Assembly: GCF_910589235.1 (NCBI RefSeq)
Contig: NC_060966.1
Coordinates: forward strand, 3,773,320 to 3,837,319
Length of the DNA: 64,000 nt
Reading direction: 5' to 3'
From: Vespa crabro
Lineage: Eukaryota; Arthropoda; Insecta; Hymenoptera; Vespidae
A model generated the notes under the pieces. It had not been told where the DNA came from. It saw only the letters and a list, made by a program, of their open reading frames with translations, and searched no databases. This document shows positions 1 to 13,639 of the stretch, piece after piece. Each line of letters starts with the position of its first letter. Within the stretch, counting starts at the first letter, position 1. Made by a program: the position numbers and the translations under genes.

Positions 1-70
1 AAAGAAAAGAAAGACAAAAGAAAAAAAAGAAAGAAAGAAAGAAAAAAATGGAATAAGAACAAAATATATA

Positions 71-346
<276 letters not shown>

Positions 347-2114
347 CCGGTGAAAGTAACAACAACGTTCGAATAAAACCCAACGCTTCTTCTTTTTCAC
401 GACATGCGATGAGAACGCGATCATGTAATCGTGCTCGTCTACGCGCACGAGATGGTATCGTTTAAGAAAAAAAAAAAAAAAAAAAGGAAAAAAAAGAGAA
501 GAAAACAAAAAATGTGAATCCAAACAATTAATTAACATTTCGACTGCCAAACGTATTAATATAACGATAAAGGAACGTTTTCATTAACATACTTTCTACG
601 ATACATTTAAATTTTATTAGAAAGTATTATAATTTATACATGTATCATATGATACCTTTAGAATGTAACGAAACGAAAGAAAATTTGAATTTTTTTTTCT
701 TTTATTTCTACTTGTATTTCTCCTTTTTCTTTCTTTTTTTTTTTTCTTTTTCTTTCGTTTTTTTTTTTTTGTTTTGTTTTTTAAGTCAACTGATCCCTTA
801 AAATACAACGTGATAATTAAATATTAGCACGAACTATAGCCTTGTTCGTATAAAATGATAGATATCATGTTACGTTACTTAACCCTTATCACTTTTACTG
901 ACAGCTATGAAGAAGAAATCTTGCCAACCGCAATTTTCTTTTTTTTTTGTTGTCGTTTTCTTTTTCTTTTTTTTTTTTTTTTTTTTTTCTTAATTTTTAA
1001 CATCAAAACATTATCAAAACGTTTATAAATCACGTTTCGTTATTGACACGAGAAAGAATTTTATATAAAAGAAAAGAAATAAATTAAAAAAAAAAAAAAA
1101 TAGAAAAAAGTAATTTAATATCTTTTTCCTTCTTCTTTTGTTTTGTTTTGCTTTTTTTTTTTTTTCTTAGAACGGTTGAAAAAAATTTACAAAATTTACT
1201 CATCGGAAAGTGTATCGTTAATCTTTCGATACTGTTATAAGTTTTAAATAATAATTTTCTTCAATGTCTCAAAATAATATCAACCAACACGGATATTCCA
1301 TTCGACGTATTAATTATAGTTAATATAAAAAGATTATATTAATTAATAATAATAGAAAAAGTAACGAAGAAATTCTATCGATTGCAATCTTTTCGTTTTT
1401 GATATTAACATTAACAAAAACTCGTCGTTATTAATGAACAAGAATCTTAAAAAATCGAACGCTTCTTAATGCAAAAAAATTATCAAAATTTTTTTAATTT
1501 CTTTGATCATGGATTAACAAAATATCCTCGATATAATTATAATTATAATTATTCATGAATCGACAAAAGGTTTAGACAAAAATCAAACATTATCATTTCT
1601 AACATGCTATTCCTAACGATAATTAATCATAAACTTTGACGAAACAAAAAAAAAAAAGAAAAAAAAACAAAGTGAACAGGTTGAAAGAAATCTGCAGAAA
1701 TTGTAAAATAGTATCAATTTTACAACGTAAATAAAAAAAAAAAAAAAAAAAAAAACCGTAGAAACGTTTCGCAATATTTAACTTTTTCCGATTAAACGTG
1801 TTAAAATCTCTTCAACCCTTCGTTTAACCTTATCACGCACAGGTGAGCATATATTTGAACTCGAAAAGTTGATCTTACACGTGGTAACAATAATAGTTTA
1901 ATATTTTATTTCAAGTTTTTCCATTTGATTTTCCACAGTTTTTTTTTTCTTTCTTTCTTTCTTTCTTTTTTTTTCTATCTTAAATAGAAATTCTATGCAA
2001 CTTGGGTTTTGTAATATTCCTATAAAAATCATCTGCCAACAATGTCAGTCAATGACGTTTGTCAAACTCGTAAATGTTGTAATGTAAAAGCTCACAAAAC
2101 ATGAAGAAAGAAAA

Positions 2115-2159
<45 letters not shown>

Positions 2160-2358
2160 ATTTGTGAGGGAGTATTCGAGAAAGCTCGAGTGGAGCTTCA
2201 ACACGCGTGTAAGCTTTTAACTGCCGAGGGCGTTTCACGATATGCCTAATAAGAAGCTCCCTTTTACTTCGGCACCTTGAGGACGCGTTCTAATTAGGAT
2301 CACGCGTGTTTGCCTCGTTCGCCTCTTCCGCGGCTACATAGAAAGATGAAACTAAGGA

Positions 2359-2363
<5 letters not shown>

Positions 2364-2399
<36 letters not shown>

Positions 2400-2427
2400 G
2401 AGCAAAGTGGGAGAGAGATAGATAGAC

Positions 2428-2478
<51 letters not shown>

Positions 2479-2839
2479 CGAAAGACTCATCGTAAAGGCG
2501 CCTAACACGGCCGTGCCGAACTTAGAATTTCTACGGTATAGTTCCGCATACATTAGGGACCTTGGCTGAAACTTGGGTAGGTTGGGTGGTAGTTTGCCTT
2601 CTGGCAAGGCAAAAGGAACGAGCTAGAGACGAGAGGCAAAGCGCAACGTGCTGAGAAAGGATAGGAGGTGGAGGAATAGTAGTAGGAGGAGGAGGAGGAG
2701 GAGGACGAAGAGAAGGAGAAGGAAGAAGAGGGTTAGAGGGAGGAAAGGTTGGTTCGAGGGTGTAAACCGCACAAAGTAATCTTACAGAATGTATATGCAA
2801 AGAGGCTTCCTACGGGCGAGAGCGGCTAGAGAGTAGGAT

Positions 2840-2899
<60 letters not shown>
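2364..2899. repeat. (GA)n/(GATA)n clusters (2364-2398, 2410-2476, 2839-2899)
   Basis: Three long purine runs separated by unique DNA and a (GGA)n patch (2680-2710). The Ser/Leu-rich minus-strand frames across them are spurious. Confidence 0.95.
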
Positions 2900-2901
<2 letters not shown>

Positions 2902-3406
2902 TGTTGGAGTGAAAAGGAAATACGTAAGATCGAGTGAGAGAGTATGTGAGAATGTATGAGAGTGTGTATGAAAGAGAGAGAGAGAGAGAATCAGAATGCA
3001 TACGGGGGTAAGAGGTAAGGGCGCAAGTTGCATGATCCCGCTCGTGACAACCTCGACAAGACACCCTCGAAGGCAAACTTGCCTCGTGAAGCTTACTTCT
3101 CAAGGACTCACTCCTCGAGAACATACGCTATGTTATATCTCACTATGGTTTTCTCTATTATAGTTCACAATAGTTTTCTTTATATTTTGAATATTATCGT
3201 TGAACGTTAGTTGTTGATTTTAATTTCTAGAGAAAAGAAAAAGAAGAGAAAGAAAAAAGTGGAAAAAAGAAAGAGAAAAAAAAAATATACAGTCGGATAT
3301 TTCTGAAGGTAATAATATCGTAGGAAAAAAAAAGAAAAAAAAAAAAAAGAAAAAGAAAAAGAAAAATATTCAAATATTTCCATACGTAACAATATCTTTT
3401 CGATCT

Positions 3407-3444
3407 AATTCTATTTATGTATATTAATATACATAAATAGAATT
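3407..3444. repeat. 38-bp perfect palindrome
   Basis: AATTCTATTTATGTATATT followed by its exact complement with no spacer. The arms are 19 bp each. It can extrude as a cruciform. No transposon-like flanks were seen. Confidence 0.9.
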
Positions 3445-3837
3445 TCGATGATATCGTCTAATTCATATTATACGAATTGATTTAAATTAAATTACGAAAT
3501 AATATTTAATGTTAATTGAATACTGTTCACTTTTAATTGATTATATATGTTCGATTAATTTTAAATCATCGTAATCAATATTGATCGTTCTTAATGTAAT
3601 TATTTGTCTTTTCTTATTCTTTTCTTATGTTTTCTTTTTCTTTTCGTTTCTTTTCTTTTCTTTTCTTTTATTCCCTGTCAATTAATTTCTTATTGAACTT
3701 CCTTCTTCTTTTTCTTTTCTTTAATCCACATTTTATACTTCATATATATTTGTTAATAATCTTTTGAAATTCATCATACGGTTTAATAAATAAGATTGAA
3801 AGGATTAAATAAAGTAAATAAAATTGTTTGCAAGTTA

Positions 3838-4140
3838 TCAATGAATCCTACGTGATCATTGTTGATAAGAAAAATTTTTACAATACACAAATATTTTGTT
3901 TACATCAACAAAAAGTTATATATATATATAATATATATATTTATTAATTGAGCTCCCTGGAATACAATATATTTGTAATGTAAAATTTCAACTTGTGCCA
4001 TATATAGATTTTTCCATTTAAAAAAAAAAAAAAAGAAAAAAAAAACGAAGGAAAAAAAATATATTATATTAATTTATATGAAGACTGACGAGAGTAAACA
4101 TAAAAAATTAGCCGTGAATGAAAATACGTGGCATGGTCAA
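3838..4140. repeat. tandem duplication at 4 kb, copy A
   Basis: Shares with copy B, in order: ATCATTGTTGATAAG, AAAAATTTTTAC, a (TA)n stretch, GAGCTCCCTGGAATACAA, a purine tract, ATGAAGACTGACGAG and GTGAATGAAAATACGTGGCA. It is diverged from copy B by many substitutions and has no MITE. Confidence 0.7.
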
Positions 4141-4190
4141 CAATATTTAAAACCCTATATATACTCGTATGAATGAAATGAATGAAAACA

Positions 4191-4225
<35 letters not shown>

Positions 4226-4230
4226 GTAAA

Positions 4231-4346
4231 TCATCAATAACCTGGTCATAAAATGGTCATTGTTGATGACAAAAATTTTTACTATAAATTAAATAAAAAA
4301 ATTATATATATATAATTCATTTATTATGAAAATAAAAATTATAAAA

Positions 4347-4401
<55 letters not shown>

Positions 4402-4814
4402 TAGGTTGGAAACTATGAAACGGGCGTTTTTGTTTAGTTTTTTATTTTCATTCAACGCCCGTTTCATAATTTCCGACCTAATATATATTATACATAATTT
4501 ATTATATATATTATTTTATTATATATAATTTATTATATACAAAAAAAAAAATATATATATATATACACATCTTAATCGAGCTTCCTGAAATTCAACATAT
4601 GTATTTGTAACGCACGAAGTTTCAATTTGTGTCATAGATTTTGGCGATCGAGAAAAAGAAAGAAAAAAAAGAAAAAAAAGAAAAAAAAAAGAAAAGAAAA
4701 AAAGAAAAAAAAGAAAGAAGGAAGAAGAAAAGATAAGAATATTAATCCACATGAAGACTAACGATTAAGTAAACGTTAAAAATTAATCGTGGATGAAAAG
4801 ACGCGGCACGCGAC
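4231..4814. repeat. tandem duplication at 4 kb, copy B (carries the MITE)
   Basis: Same block order as 3838-4140: GTCATTGTTGATGAC, AAAAATTTTTAC, an expanded (TA)n with the 81-bp mariner MITE inserted, GAGCTTCCTGAAATTCAA, a purine tract, ATGAAGACTAACGATT and GTGGATGAAAAGACGCGGCA. The extra length comes from the MITE and the expanded (TA)n. Confidence 0.7.
4401..4481. mobile_element. mariner-like MITE (81 bp, nearly all terminal inverted repeat)
   Basis: Starts TTAGGTTGGAAACTATG and ends in its inverted complement. The two 28-bp termini match at 26 of 28 positions around a 25-bp centre. It is flanked on both sides by TA, the target duplication of Tc1/mariner transposons, and the TTAGGT opening is typical of mariner termini. 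It lacks any transposase, so it is a non-autonomous, hairpin-forming remnant. It lies inside an (AT)n tract in the second copy of a tandem duplication. Confidence 0.8.
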
Positions 4815-4962
4815 ACCAGAGAAGAGAATCGCATTATGGATGCAAAGAACGATATACCATAGCTGTGGTGCATGATAATCACCGTTAAAGGAAAGGTCCA
4901 AACGCGATGGTGGCCCTACCAACGAGCTCTCTCACTCTCTTTCTCTTTCTGTTGAAAGAGAA

Positions 4963-5013
<51 letters not shown>

Positions 5014-5185
5014 TTACAGGATGTCCGGAGGCGAGAACCAAGAGGATTCACTCCACGCGCCCTGAAATCCCTTTCCGAACGCTTACGGGCAATAAAAATT
5101 AACAGGCTGACCGCCCGAATTCGTACGATGAAAGACGAACCGCCGCTACTTCGACGACGGTGGCGTGTGAATAATACATAATTAT
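4790..5185 (+). other. GC-richer non-repetitive island inside SOWAH intron 4
   Basis: After a (GA)n run this block is unique sequence. One plus frame is open from the GA run to a stop at about 5180, including PRALKSLSERLRAIK and a run of Arg codons. Another frame gives a 14-codon ORF from the ATG at 5021. Neither resembles a known protein and neither has convincing splice borders. Likely regulatory or unannotated non-coding sequence. Confidence 0.3.
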
Positions 5186-5351
5186 CTTTTATATATATAT
5201 ATATTTATATATATGTATGCATGTATGTATATGGGGGGCCTAAAATGTCGACTTTGAAAGTCGACGCCGAAAATAATTACCGATGACAAAGTTTATCGTT
5301 TTTCTTCGAATTCAAAAAATAAAACAGAAAAAGAAAAAAGATAAGAAAAAG

Positions 5352-5380
5352 ATAGACAGACAGACAGACAGACAGATAGA

Positions 5381-5417
<37 letters not shown>

Positions 5418-5826
5418 TGATAATTTTCTTTTTTCTTCTTTTCTTCTTTCTCTTTTTTTTTCTTTCTTTCTTTCTTCCTTGCCATCACTTCAAATCATTT
5501 CAAAGTTTGTCTGATAAATTTTTGAAGTAAAAAAGAAATTGATCTATTTTTTCCAAAAAGATTTTGTCTAATTTTTTCTATTTTTTCTTCTTTTTCTTTG
5601 TTTTTTTTTTTTTTTTTTTAACTATGTAGCCTCAAGTTATTACAATGTTACGTATTAACATAAAGACCAAATCTAAAGAATCTCGAAAAAGATTTTTATA
5701 TTCATCTAAGAATTTTTGGACTGTAAATAAAGTATATTTGAAAATTTTATTTACAATTTGTTTGTATTATTCAAATAAATTCAATTAAACATTCGTAAAC
5801 TGACAATTCGTAAACATTTAATTAAA

Positions 5827-5897
<71 letters not shown>
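5352..5897. repeat. (GACA)n(GA)n at 5352-5413 and (CT)n at 5829-5897
   Basis: A purine repeat on the plus strand and, about 415 bp later, a 68-bp pyrimidine repeat. The DNA between is AT-rich with no gene. The two are complementary in type (GA versus CT) and could pair. Confidence 0.95.
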
Positions 5898-5904
<7 letters not shown>

Positions 5905-6925
5905 GTAATATAAATGTAAGTCTCATTTACATTTCTGTATTTTTTGAGTTTCATTTTATCCTTTTTTAATCACTATGAAATTAATTTTCTTATTTAATAT
6001 CCAACACTTTTTATGTTCTATAAATATAAATCATATACACCGATATACTATAATTATACCCGTATAAGTAATATAATAAAAATAATGTATATATATACAT
6101 ATATAATTACTATAATTACTACCATTTGTATGCCGAAAAATACTTAATTAATTATTAATAACCCGTATAATAATAATCACTTAATATCTCTAAATCTTTA
6201 TCATATTATTCAAATCAAAATTTAATACTTATAACAATAATATAAAATTTATATCGGAATATAAAATGACACAACGACGAATAATATTACCACCTATCAT
6301 TATTTATATATCAATAATCATTCTAATAATCAATAAAACAATAACAAATTATATATACCTTCTCCTCTATTATTTTACCTTTCTAAACAAAATATACAAT
6401 ATGAAATCTCTAAGATTTCATAAATAATATTTGACAATTGGTTAATCGAACGTATTAAATATAATCGAAGAGGTGACGACGAATACGATTAATCTTTCGA
6501 TTAAAAGAGGAGCAGTGTTAGGTGATCGAGATGGGGATTGGATGGTGGGGGGAAGAACTCGTAGCGGTAGACAGAGGGTAAGGATAGAGGGATGAGGATG
6601 TTGAGGGAAGGAGATCGTGCGGTAAAAAAAAAAAAAAAAAAAAGAAAAAAAGAAAAAAAGAAAAGAAAAGAAACTTATAATATTTTTTGTTATCTCTTTT
6701 GAAACATATACCCGGCATAAATTACCTTTCAACGCTTAACAGAGTGGAATCGTCGATTTTGTATCGAACGGTCTGTGCACAAGGATATACATCCTTTCAG
6801 CGAGGAAAGGATACGGTGTGTACAAGGCTGACTGCTCATCTTGCATACCGAGTAGACTACTAGGAATCCTTTCCTCGTATCCTTTGCACGCGCTCTCGTC
6901 CCCCCTTCTTTCATTCCTTCCCTCC

Positions 6926-6926
6926 T

Positions 6927-6969
<43 letters not shown>

Positions 6970-6975
6970 CGCGCG

Positions 6976-7038
<63 letters not shown>

Positions 7039-7251
7039 ACTCCGTCTATCTCTCTATCTCTCTCTCTCTTTTTCTCCCATGGTTTCTCTCGTCGTTCGTG
7101 CGTAGTTTATCGCAGCGAGCAATATTCATCGCATTTGAATATCCTGCGGGCGGTATCTCGCGTACCGATCAGGATGTTGCGCCGATGTTGCCATAAATCA
7201 TAATTAGCTGTGGCTGAAAATTAAAAGTGGAGGAGGAGAAGGTAGCAAAGA

Positions 7252-7295
<44 letters not shown>

Positions 7296-7511
7296 TATAA
7301 GAGAAACGGAAACCCTTCCTCTTTCTCTCGGCGCGAGAGCACACAAAGCTTGCGAAAAAGAAGGATACAGCAACAACCGTGAAATAAGAAAAAATAAAAA
7401 AAAAAAAAAAAGGAAAAAAAAAAGGAAAAAAAAAAGAAGAAGAAGAAGAATAAGAAGAGGAGGTGGAGGAAGAAGAAAGGTTAAACAAAAAAAAAAAGAA
7501 GAAAAAAACGA

Positions 7512-7548
<37 letters not shown>

Positions 7549-7551
7549 GAG

Positions 7552-7592
<41 letters not shown>
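6926..7592. repeat. (CTTT)n(CT)n, (GA)n and (TA)n cluster
   Basis: (CTTT)n at about 6928-6968, (CT)n at 6980-7034, (GA)n at 7247-7290, a purine tract at 7385-7545 and (TA)n at 7554-7592. The block 7085-7200 between them is unique and GC-richer. Confidence 0.93.
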
Positions 7593-7599
<7 letters not shown>

Positions 7600-7853
7600 C
7601 ATATATTTATATTTCATGCTTCTTGTCCTTTGGTTCGAACCTCCATCATAATTTTGATATGTTTATCGAGGCTAAACGATTAAAGGCGCCGACCAAGCGT
7701 AAAGTCCTCTCAATGGAGAACGGAAGGAAGCAACCCTTCTACGATTCCGAAGACCGATTACAATCTCTTGAGTTGTGTGCAAGAAGCCGATCTTCTCCGT
7801 CTTGGGTGGTTATACGTGACTCTTTTAAGAGAAAAAGAGATAGAGATAGAGTT

Positions 7854-7856
<3 letters not shown>

Positions 7857-7903
<47 letters not shown>

Positions 7904-7993
7904 TTATATCTTCCCGTTCTATGGAGATCCATCTTGCTGTGCACCTGTTATTTATATCCCTTGAGAATTCCTTATTTATGTATGTGAGACTAT

Positions 7994-8050
<57 letters not shown>

Positions 8051-8078
8051 ACCTATCTCTATCTCTCTCCTTCTCTTG
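7857..8078. repeat. (GA)n at 7857-7899 and (CT)n at 7993-8078
   Basis: Opposite-strand microsatellites about 95 bp apart; the frames crossing them are artefacts. The preceding 7630-7830 block is unique but matches nothing I recognise. Confidence 0.93.
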
Positions 8079-8507
8079 AATAACCGCGTCATTCAACCGG
8101 AAACGTTTATGTAAGTATGTACATACACACGATGTAAGTATGTAGTTATATCGTATTCGTTCATTGGTGGTCTTTTAGTCTATAAATATATTTATATTGC
8201 ATTGTATTATTATATTTTCTTGATGAAAACGAAATCTTTACGTGAATTCGAACGAATTTTGATTCTTCTTTCGTTCTTTTATTTTTCGTTCCTTTAGTTT
8301 CTCATTATTTATAACTCGATTTTCTTCTGTTTACCATTTTTCTTATTATTTTTTTTTTTTACAAATAAACATCGTTAATATTTAATCCATTCTTGATAAT
8401 TAATCGTCGAGAATTTTCTCCTACGTATTAATAATTACTTTTATAATGGCGATTTATGGAGTATGTAGAATTTTTATGTTTTAAGAAAATTCATATATAA
8501 GAAATTT

Positions 8508-8548
<41 letters not shown>

Positions 8549-9439
8549 CGGATAAATATTTTAATTCTTTTTAATTTTTGAATTATACATGAAAAATTAT
8601 CATCAGAGAATGTTCTTACGTGTTATTAATATTGTAATCGTTTATAATGTTTCTTTGATGAATGTATATTTTTAAAAAATCCATACAAATTTGTGGAATT
8701 TGTTTTCCTTTTTTTTTTTTTAATTAATTAAACCCGCCATGGAACAATGTTTTTCTCCTAACTATTTACACCATATAAAAGTAATAGTATTATTTATTAT
8801 ACTATGTATCTCTTTTCATCGGAAAATTAATCGTAACCATCATCATCTTCGATTATCGATTATAATGAAATATTACTTTTCTTTATTATTGTTTAAATTA
8901 ATTAAATCTATTTTGATATATAAGCTTGAGAAAGATGAATGAATATAATTTTTAAAATAGATAATTATTGTATCGATCGTCAACTCGATTACTATCTCAT
9001 CGATCGATTATCGATTTTTTTAACGAAATTTTGTCATTGCAATTACCTTTTTAAAACGTTCCACGACTTTCTAATTATTCTTTCATACATATACATTGAT
9101 AAAATAAATAATATTATTAATTGATAATAAAAAAAAAAAAAAAGAAAAACTTTCTAACGCCCTTTTTGTTTCTAATGAAAAATCAATAATCACAGTTATC
9201 GTCACTTCGATCATTATTATTACGATCGTACAAATCGATCAATATCGTTCGTTAGAAAATTTGTAAAGAAAAGAAAAAAGAAAAAAAAAAAGGAACTTAT
9301 TACTTTTTTTTTATTTAATAAAGAAAAATTTTGTCTGTTTGTTTTTTTTTTTTTTTTCTTTCCCTAATCGAACCTCGAAATTCTTCCCAACGAATGTCCA
9401 TAGACATTTTGATAAATTAAAAGTATGATGATCTATTAC

Positions 9440-9589
9440 CTTTTCAGAACGTTTTTTAGTTGGTGTCGTTGTACCGTTAGGCCTGCCATGTAGATCAGTT
9501 TCATTGGCCATCCGATCGAAACGTTGCATCCGTTCACGGAAGCTCAATTCCTCACCGGAGCCAGGATTCGCAGTAGTGATCTCATCTTC
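9440..9589 (-). CDS. sowah: SOWAH coding exon 4
   Basis: Fifty codons, phase 0 at both ends, acceptor GATACAG and donor AAAAG|GTAATAG. It reads EDEITTANPGSGEELSFRER, then MQRFDRMANETDLH, then a Thr/Pro/Lys tail TTTPTKKRSEK. An in-frame TGA (9607-9605) just upstream forces the exon to begin below it, and 9590 is the only AG available. The acceptor has a poor pyrimidine tract, so this exon may be weakly or alternatively spliced. Intron 3 is 9590-11497 (1908 bp). Confidence 0.82.
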
Positions 9590-10785
9590 CTGTATCGTCA
9601 ACAATCACCATTGCTACGAGTCCTTTTTCAAAATTGAATATCTCTTTTCGAATAAACCACACGACTACATACCCCAACTACAAATACCAGCGACAGCAAC
9701 GACAACAACAATAACAACAGCAGTAACAACAATAACAATAACAATAACAACAACAACAATAATAATAATAATAATAATGATAATAATAATAATAAGACAA
9801 ATCAACCGAATGAAAAGAAAGAAAGAAAAAATAAAGAAGGACGAAATGTGGTTGGATCAAAGACAAAAAGAGAAAAAAACAAAACAAAAACAGAGAGAGT
9901 ACATATACATTAGGAAGATCTACAAAGGATCTACAGAAACGAAATTGTATGTATATAGATCTAATACGATGTATATTATGTTATAATTAGGCGACGATAC
10001 ATACATGTTTATGAACGTGATATTCATAAATAAAGCTCACATTATCTCACGGTGTGATATATAATACAAGTGCGTTATTACGAGATATACACTAATGAGG
10101 ATCATTGTAGGAAATTAGGTGTTTCTAATAAAGGCAATATAGCTATATGCGTGTCAAGCATACTCGTTTATCGAGTTACAGATTGGATCGAAAGTTCCTA
10201 AACACAGTTGAAAGTTTCTAAATAATTTTAAACAACGATTAAACTTTTCTTTCTGCAGGCTCGTTAATTAGATTTATAATTTTACAATTTAACGAATGGA
10301 AAAAAAAGGAAGAAGTATTGGCCTTAGAAGTCTTAGAGAAAAAGGATAAACGATTGCCGAAAATCGCCATAGGAACTTTTGATTCATCTAGGGATTTTTA
10401 ACCCATCATTTATAAAAAAAAAAAAAAACAAAAAAATAATAATAATATATATATATATATATATTAATATATATATAGAAATATACATTCACGGTAATGC
10501 AAATTTACAAAGTTCTACGCATCTACAGCTTTTGAAATTAATTTGCCATGCCATTGTGTGAACACAAACGTGAAAAGAAAAAGAGAAAAAAAAAAAAGAA
10601 AAAACAAAGAAAAGAAATTGTTTGATACAAACTACACTATAAAGCGTACACCATTTATAAACTACAATAGCGAGTACGTATTTTTATTTGACTTAGTAAA
10701 AAATTAAATGTATCCACTTGAATATTATTTTCTTTCGTTAATATTTCTAAAACTTTTCTAAAGAATCTTTTTATCTGTATAATCT

Positions 10786-10855
<70 letters not shown>

Positions 10856-11019
10856 TTATGTAAATAATATTATATACATAATAATAATAATAATAATAAT
10901 AAAAATAATAACAACAAATATAATATAATATAATATAATATAAACCTATAAAACTTCTAAATTTGTTTTTCATACTTTTCATTTAAAGATTATAATAATA
11001 AATATGATAAATACATAAT

Positions 11020-11067
<48 letters not shown>

Positions 11068-11920
11068 ATAATAATATCAAGCTTGTAAAATAGCAAAAAG
11101 ATATATAAAATAACTATTTGCTTACTATGAATAACATATGTTTTAGTTTTATTTTTTTGCGATAATCGTTAAAACATTTCACGAATTTCCAACTTATTCT
11201 GATGCACACACACACACACACATATATATACACATATATATGTATATATGTGTATACACACACACACAAACACATACACACCCACATAAATACACATATT
11301 GATAAGATAAATAAGTATAATTTTTCTACTATAAATAGTTTAGTTAAAATACATTATAAGAGTTAGAAATGTAAAATTGTCGTGCCAGAAAAGAAAGAAA
11401 GAAAACCAAAAAAAAAGAAAAGGAAAAGAAAAAGAAACAGAAAAGAAAAATTATAATTACAAATAAAAAGAAAAAAGAAAAAAAAATATGTACTCACTTT
11501 GACAACTCCATCGGTACCAGTCTTGTTCCTATCAACGTTCTCTTTATTATCCATCCTGATCTTGTCCTGACCCTTTCGACGTGGTGGTACCGGTGGCGAT
11601 GATGCACTAGACGATCCAACCTCGTTGAAATTATTTTTCTTTGTCGTTTCAAGGTCACTATCAAAATTTCTACGCGGTTCGTTCTCACAATTTACTTCTT
11701 GATTATTATGATTATTAGAGGAGGGACTGAGGGGTGCAGCTGGAGGTGACCGATAAGGGGGAGGTTCTCGTAGGGGTGAATTAGGCGAACCTTCAGCCGA
11801 ATTAACTTGTTCCGAACACGTAAGATCCAACGACGTTTGCCGATATTTTTTCTTCAATACCAAATATTTTTCTCCCTAAGAATCAAAATCATTAAATTGT
11901 GATTATGATGTGTATAATCG

Positions 11921-11963
<43 letters not shown>

Positions 11964-13177
11964 AAGGAAAAAAACAAAAAAGATTTATCAGTTAATAAAC
12001 TATTCTTATTATTATATGATATAAAATTTATTATGTATAAATATAGAAAATTGTATATAAATATTGTATATGAAATGAATTTATTACATATGTGTGTGTG
12101 TGTGTGTTTGTGTGTGTATCCATGTGTATATTCGAAACATTTAATTTCTTATTTATTTTTTATAGATTAGATATTTAAATTTTTTTCTTTTTTTTTTTTT
12201 TTTAATATTCCATAAGAAATTCAAGATTTTAGAAAAAAAAAAAAAGAAATAAATATGGAATTTCAAATTTTAATAAAAAAAACAAATCTTCGAAGAAAAA
12301 TTTTAATTTACATTTGTTAATAAAATAAAAGGATTTAAATGTAAACTAAGATACAAAATTAGATATCTCGAAAGATTTTTGGAATAAAGGAAATTTTTTT
12401 AATTCCGAAATCTTTAATCACAAAAATTTAAATATAATATTTATTAATAGCAAGGAATTACAGATTTGTCAAATAAGAATTCTTTTAAAATTTTTTATTT
12501 GATAAATCTTAAATTTTGTATTTATTCTTTTATTCGACAAAATATAAATTAAATATAATAAAATATTTTATTCATTGGAAATAAATTTTGGAATTATGAA
12601 ATTTAATATTAATCATAGAAAAAAAAAGAAAAAATAAAAAAAAAAAAATAAAAGTAGCAAGGAATTTTAAAGATTATCACAAATAAAATCAATTGAAATC
12701 AAATGAAATAAATTTAAACTTACGTAATAGGGAATTAAAAATAATTTTAAATCAGACATAAATACATACACACGCACACAGACACACACACATACACGCG
12801 CGCGCACACGATTAAAAATTCCACGTAGAAAATTGCAAAATTTTAATTTCTAATCTTTCATACTTTTTCATATTTCTAATGAACTTCAAAATCGCGATAC
12901 ATCTGTAAATTTCTGATTTGTCGTTTAAACGTATGAAAAAAAGAAATAAAAAAAATAAAAATAAATAAGTAAATAAATAAAATAAAATAAACAATAAAAG
13001 TAAGTAGAGAATTCTAAAGGGGGGAGAAAAAAAAAAGAAGAAAAAAGAAATGAAAAAAGAAAGAAAAGGAAAGGAAAAAGATATCTTACGGAAATTAATA
13101 TCACGTAATATCCGGATACGTTTCTCTAACGTTTCTCTCGAAGTCACTCGACACAACGTTTCTCGTGCGAAATAATA

Positions 13178-13208
<31 letters not shown>

Positions 13209-13601
13209 GTAAACCGGAATACATAACGAATAACAGTCCTAATGCACGACTAGCACGGATAAAACGGAAAATAGTTTGGTATTGTTGATAACGTTCACGG
13301 TCGCTCACGTATGCGTCATTTCCATAGTAACATTCGAATTAGACGATATCGCGCGCCAACGACGTTGTTAGAAGAGAACCGGCAACGTCGCACGAGGCGC
13401 AACAAGTCGCTCCTGTCAAGGCGGAAGGAAAAGTGCGATCGAGCGACCTTACCTCCTCGTTCTTTATGGTGGCCAGAGTGTTCACGTACTCCTTGAATCG
13501 ATTTCGTGCTTCCACTGCAAAAGTAAAAGGTTCATCGTTTTATACGTTTCTCTCTCAAAGCCGAGAGAAAGAGAGAGAGAGAGAGAAAAGGGAGAAAGAA
13601 A

Positions 13602-13639
<38 letters not shown>

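Noticed and set aside
7631..7640. GGTTCGAACC, resembling a tRNA B box
   Set aside because: Self-complementary decamer; no acceptor stem, A box or cloverleaf can be built on either strand.
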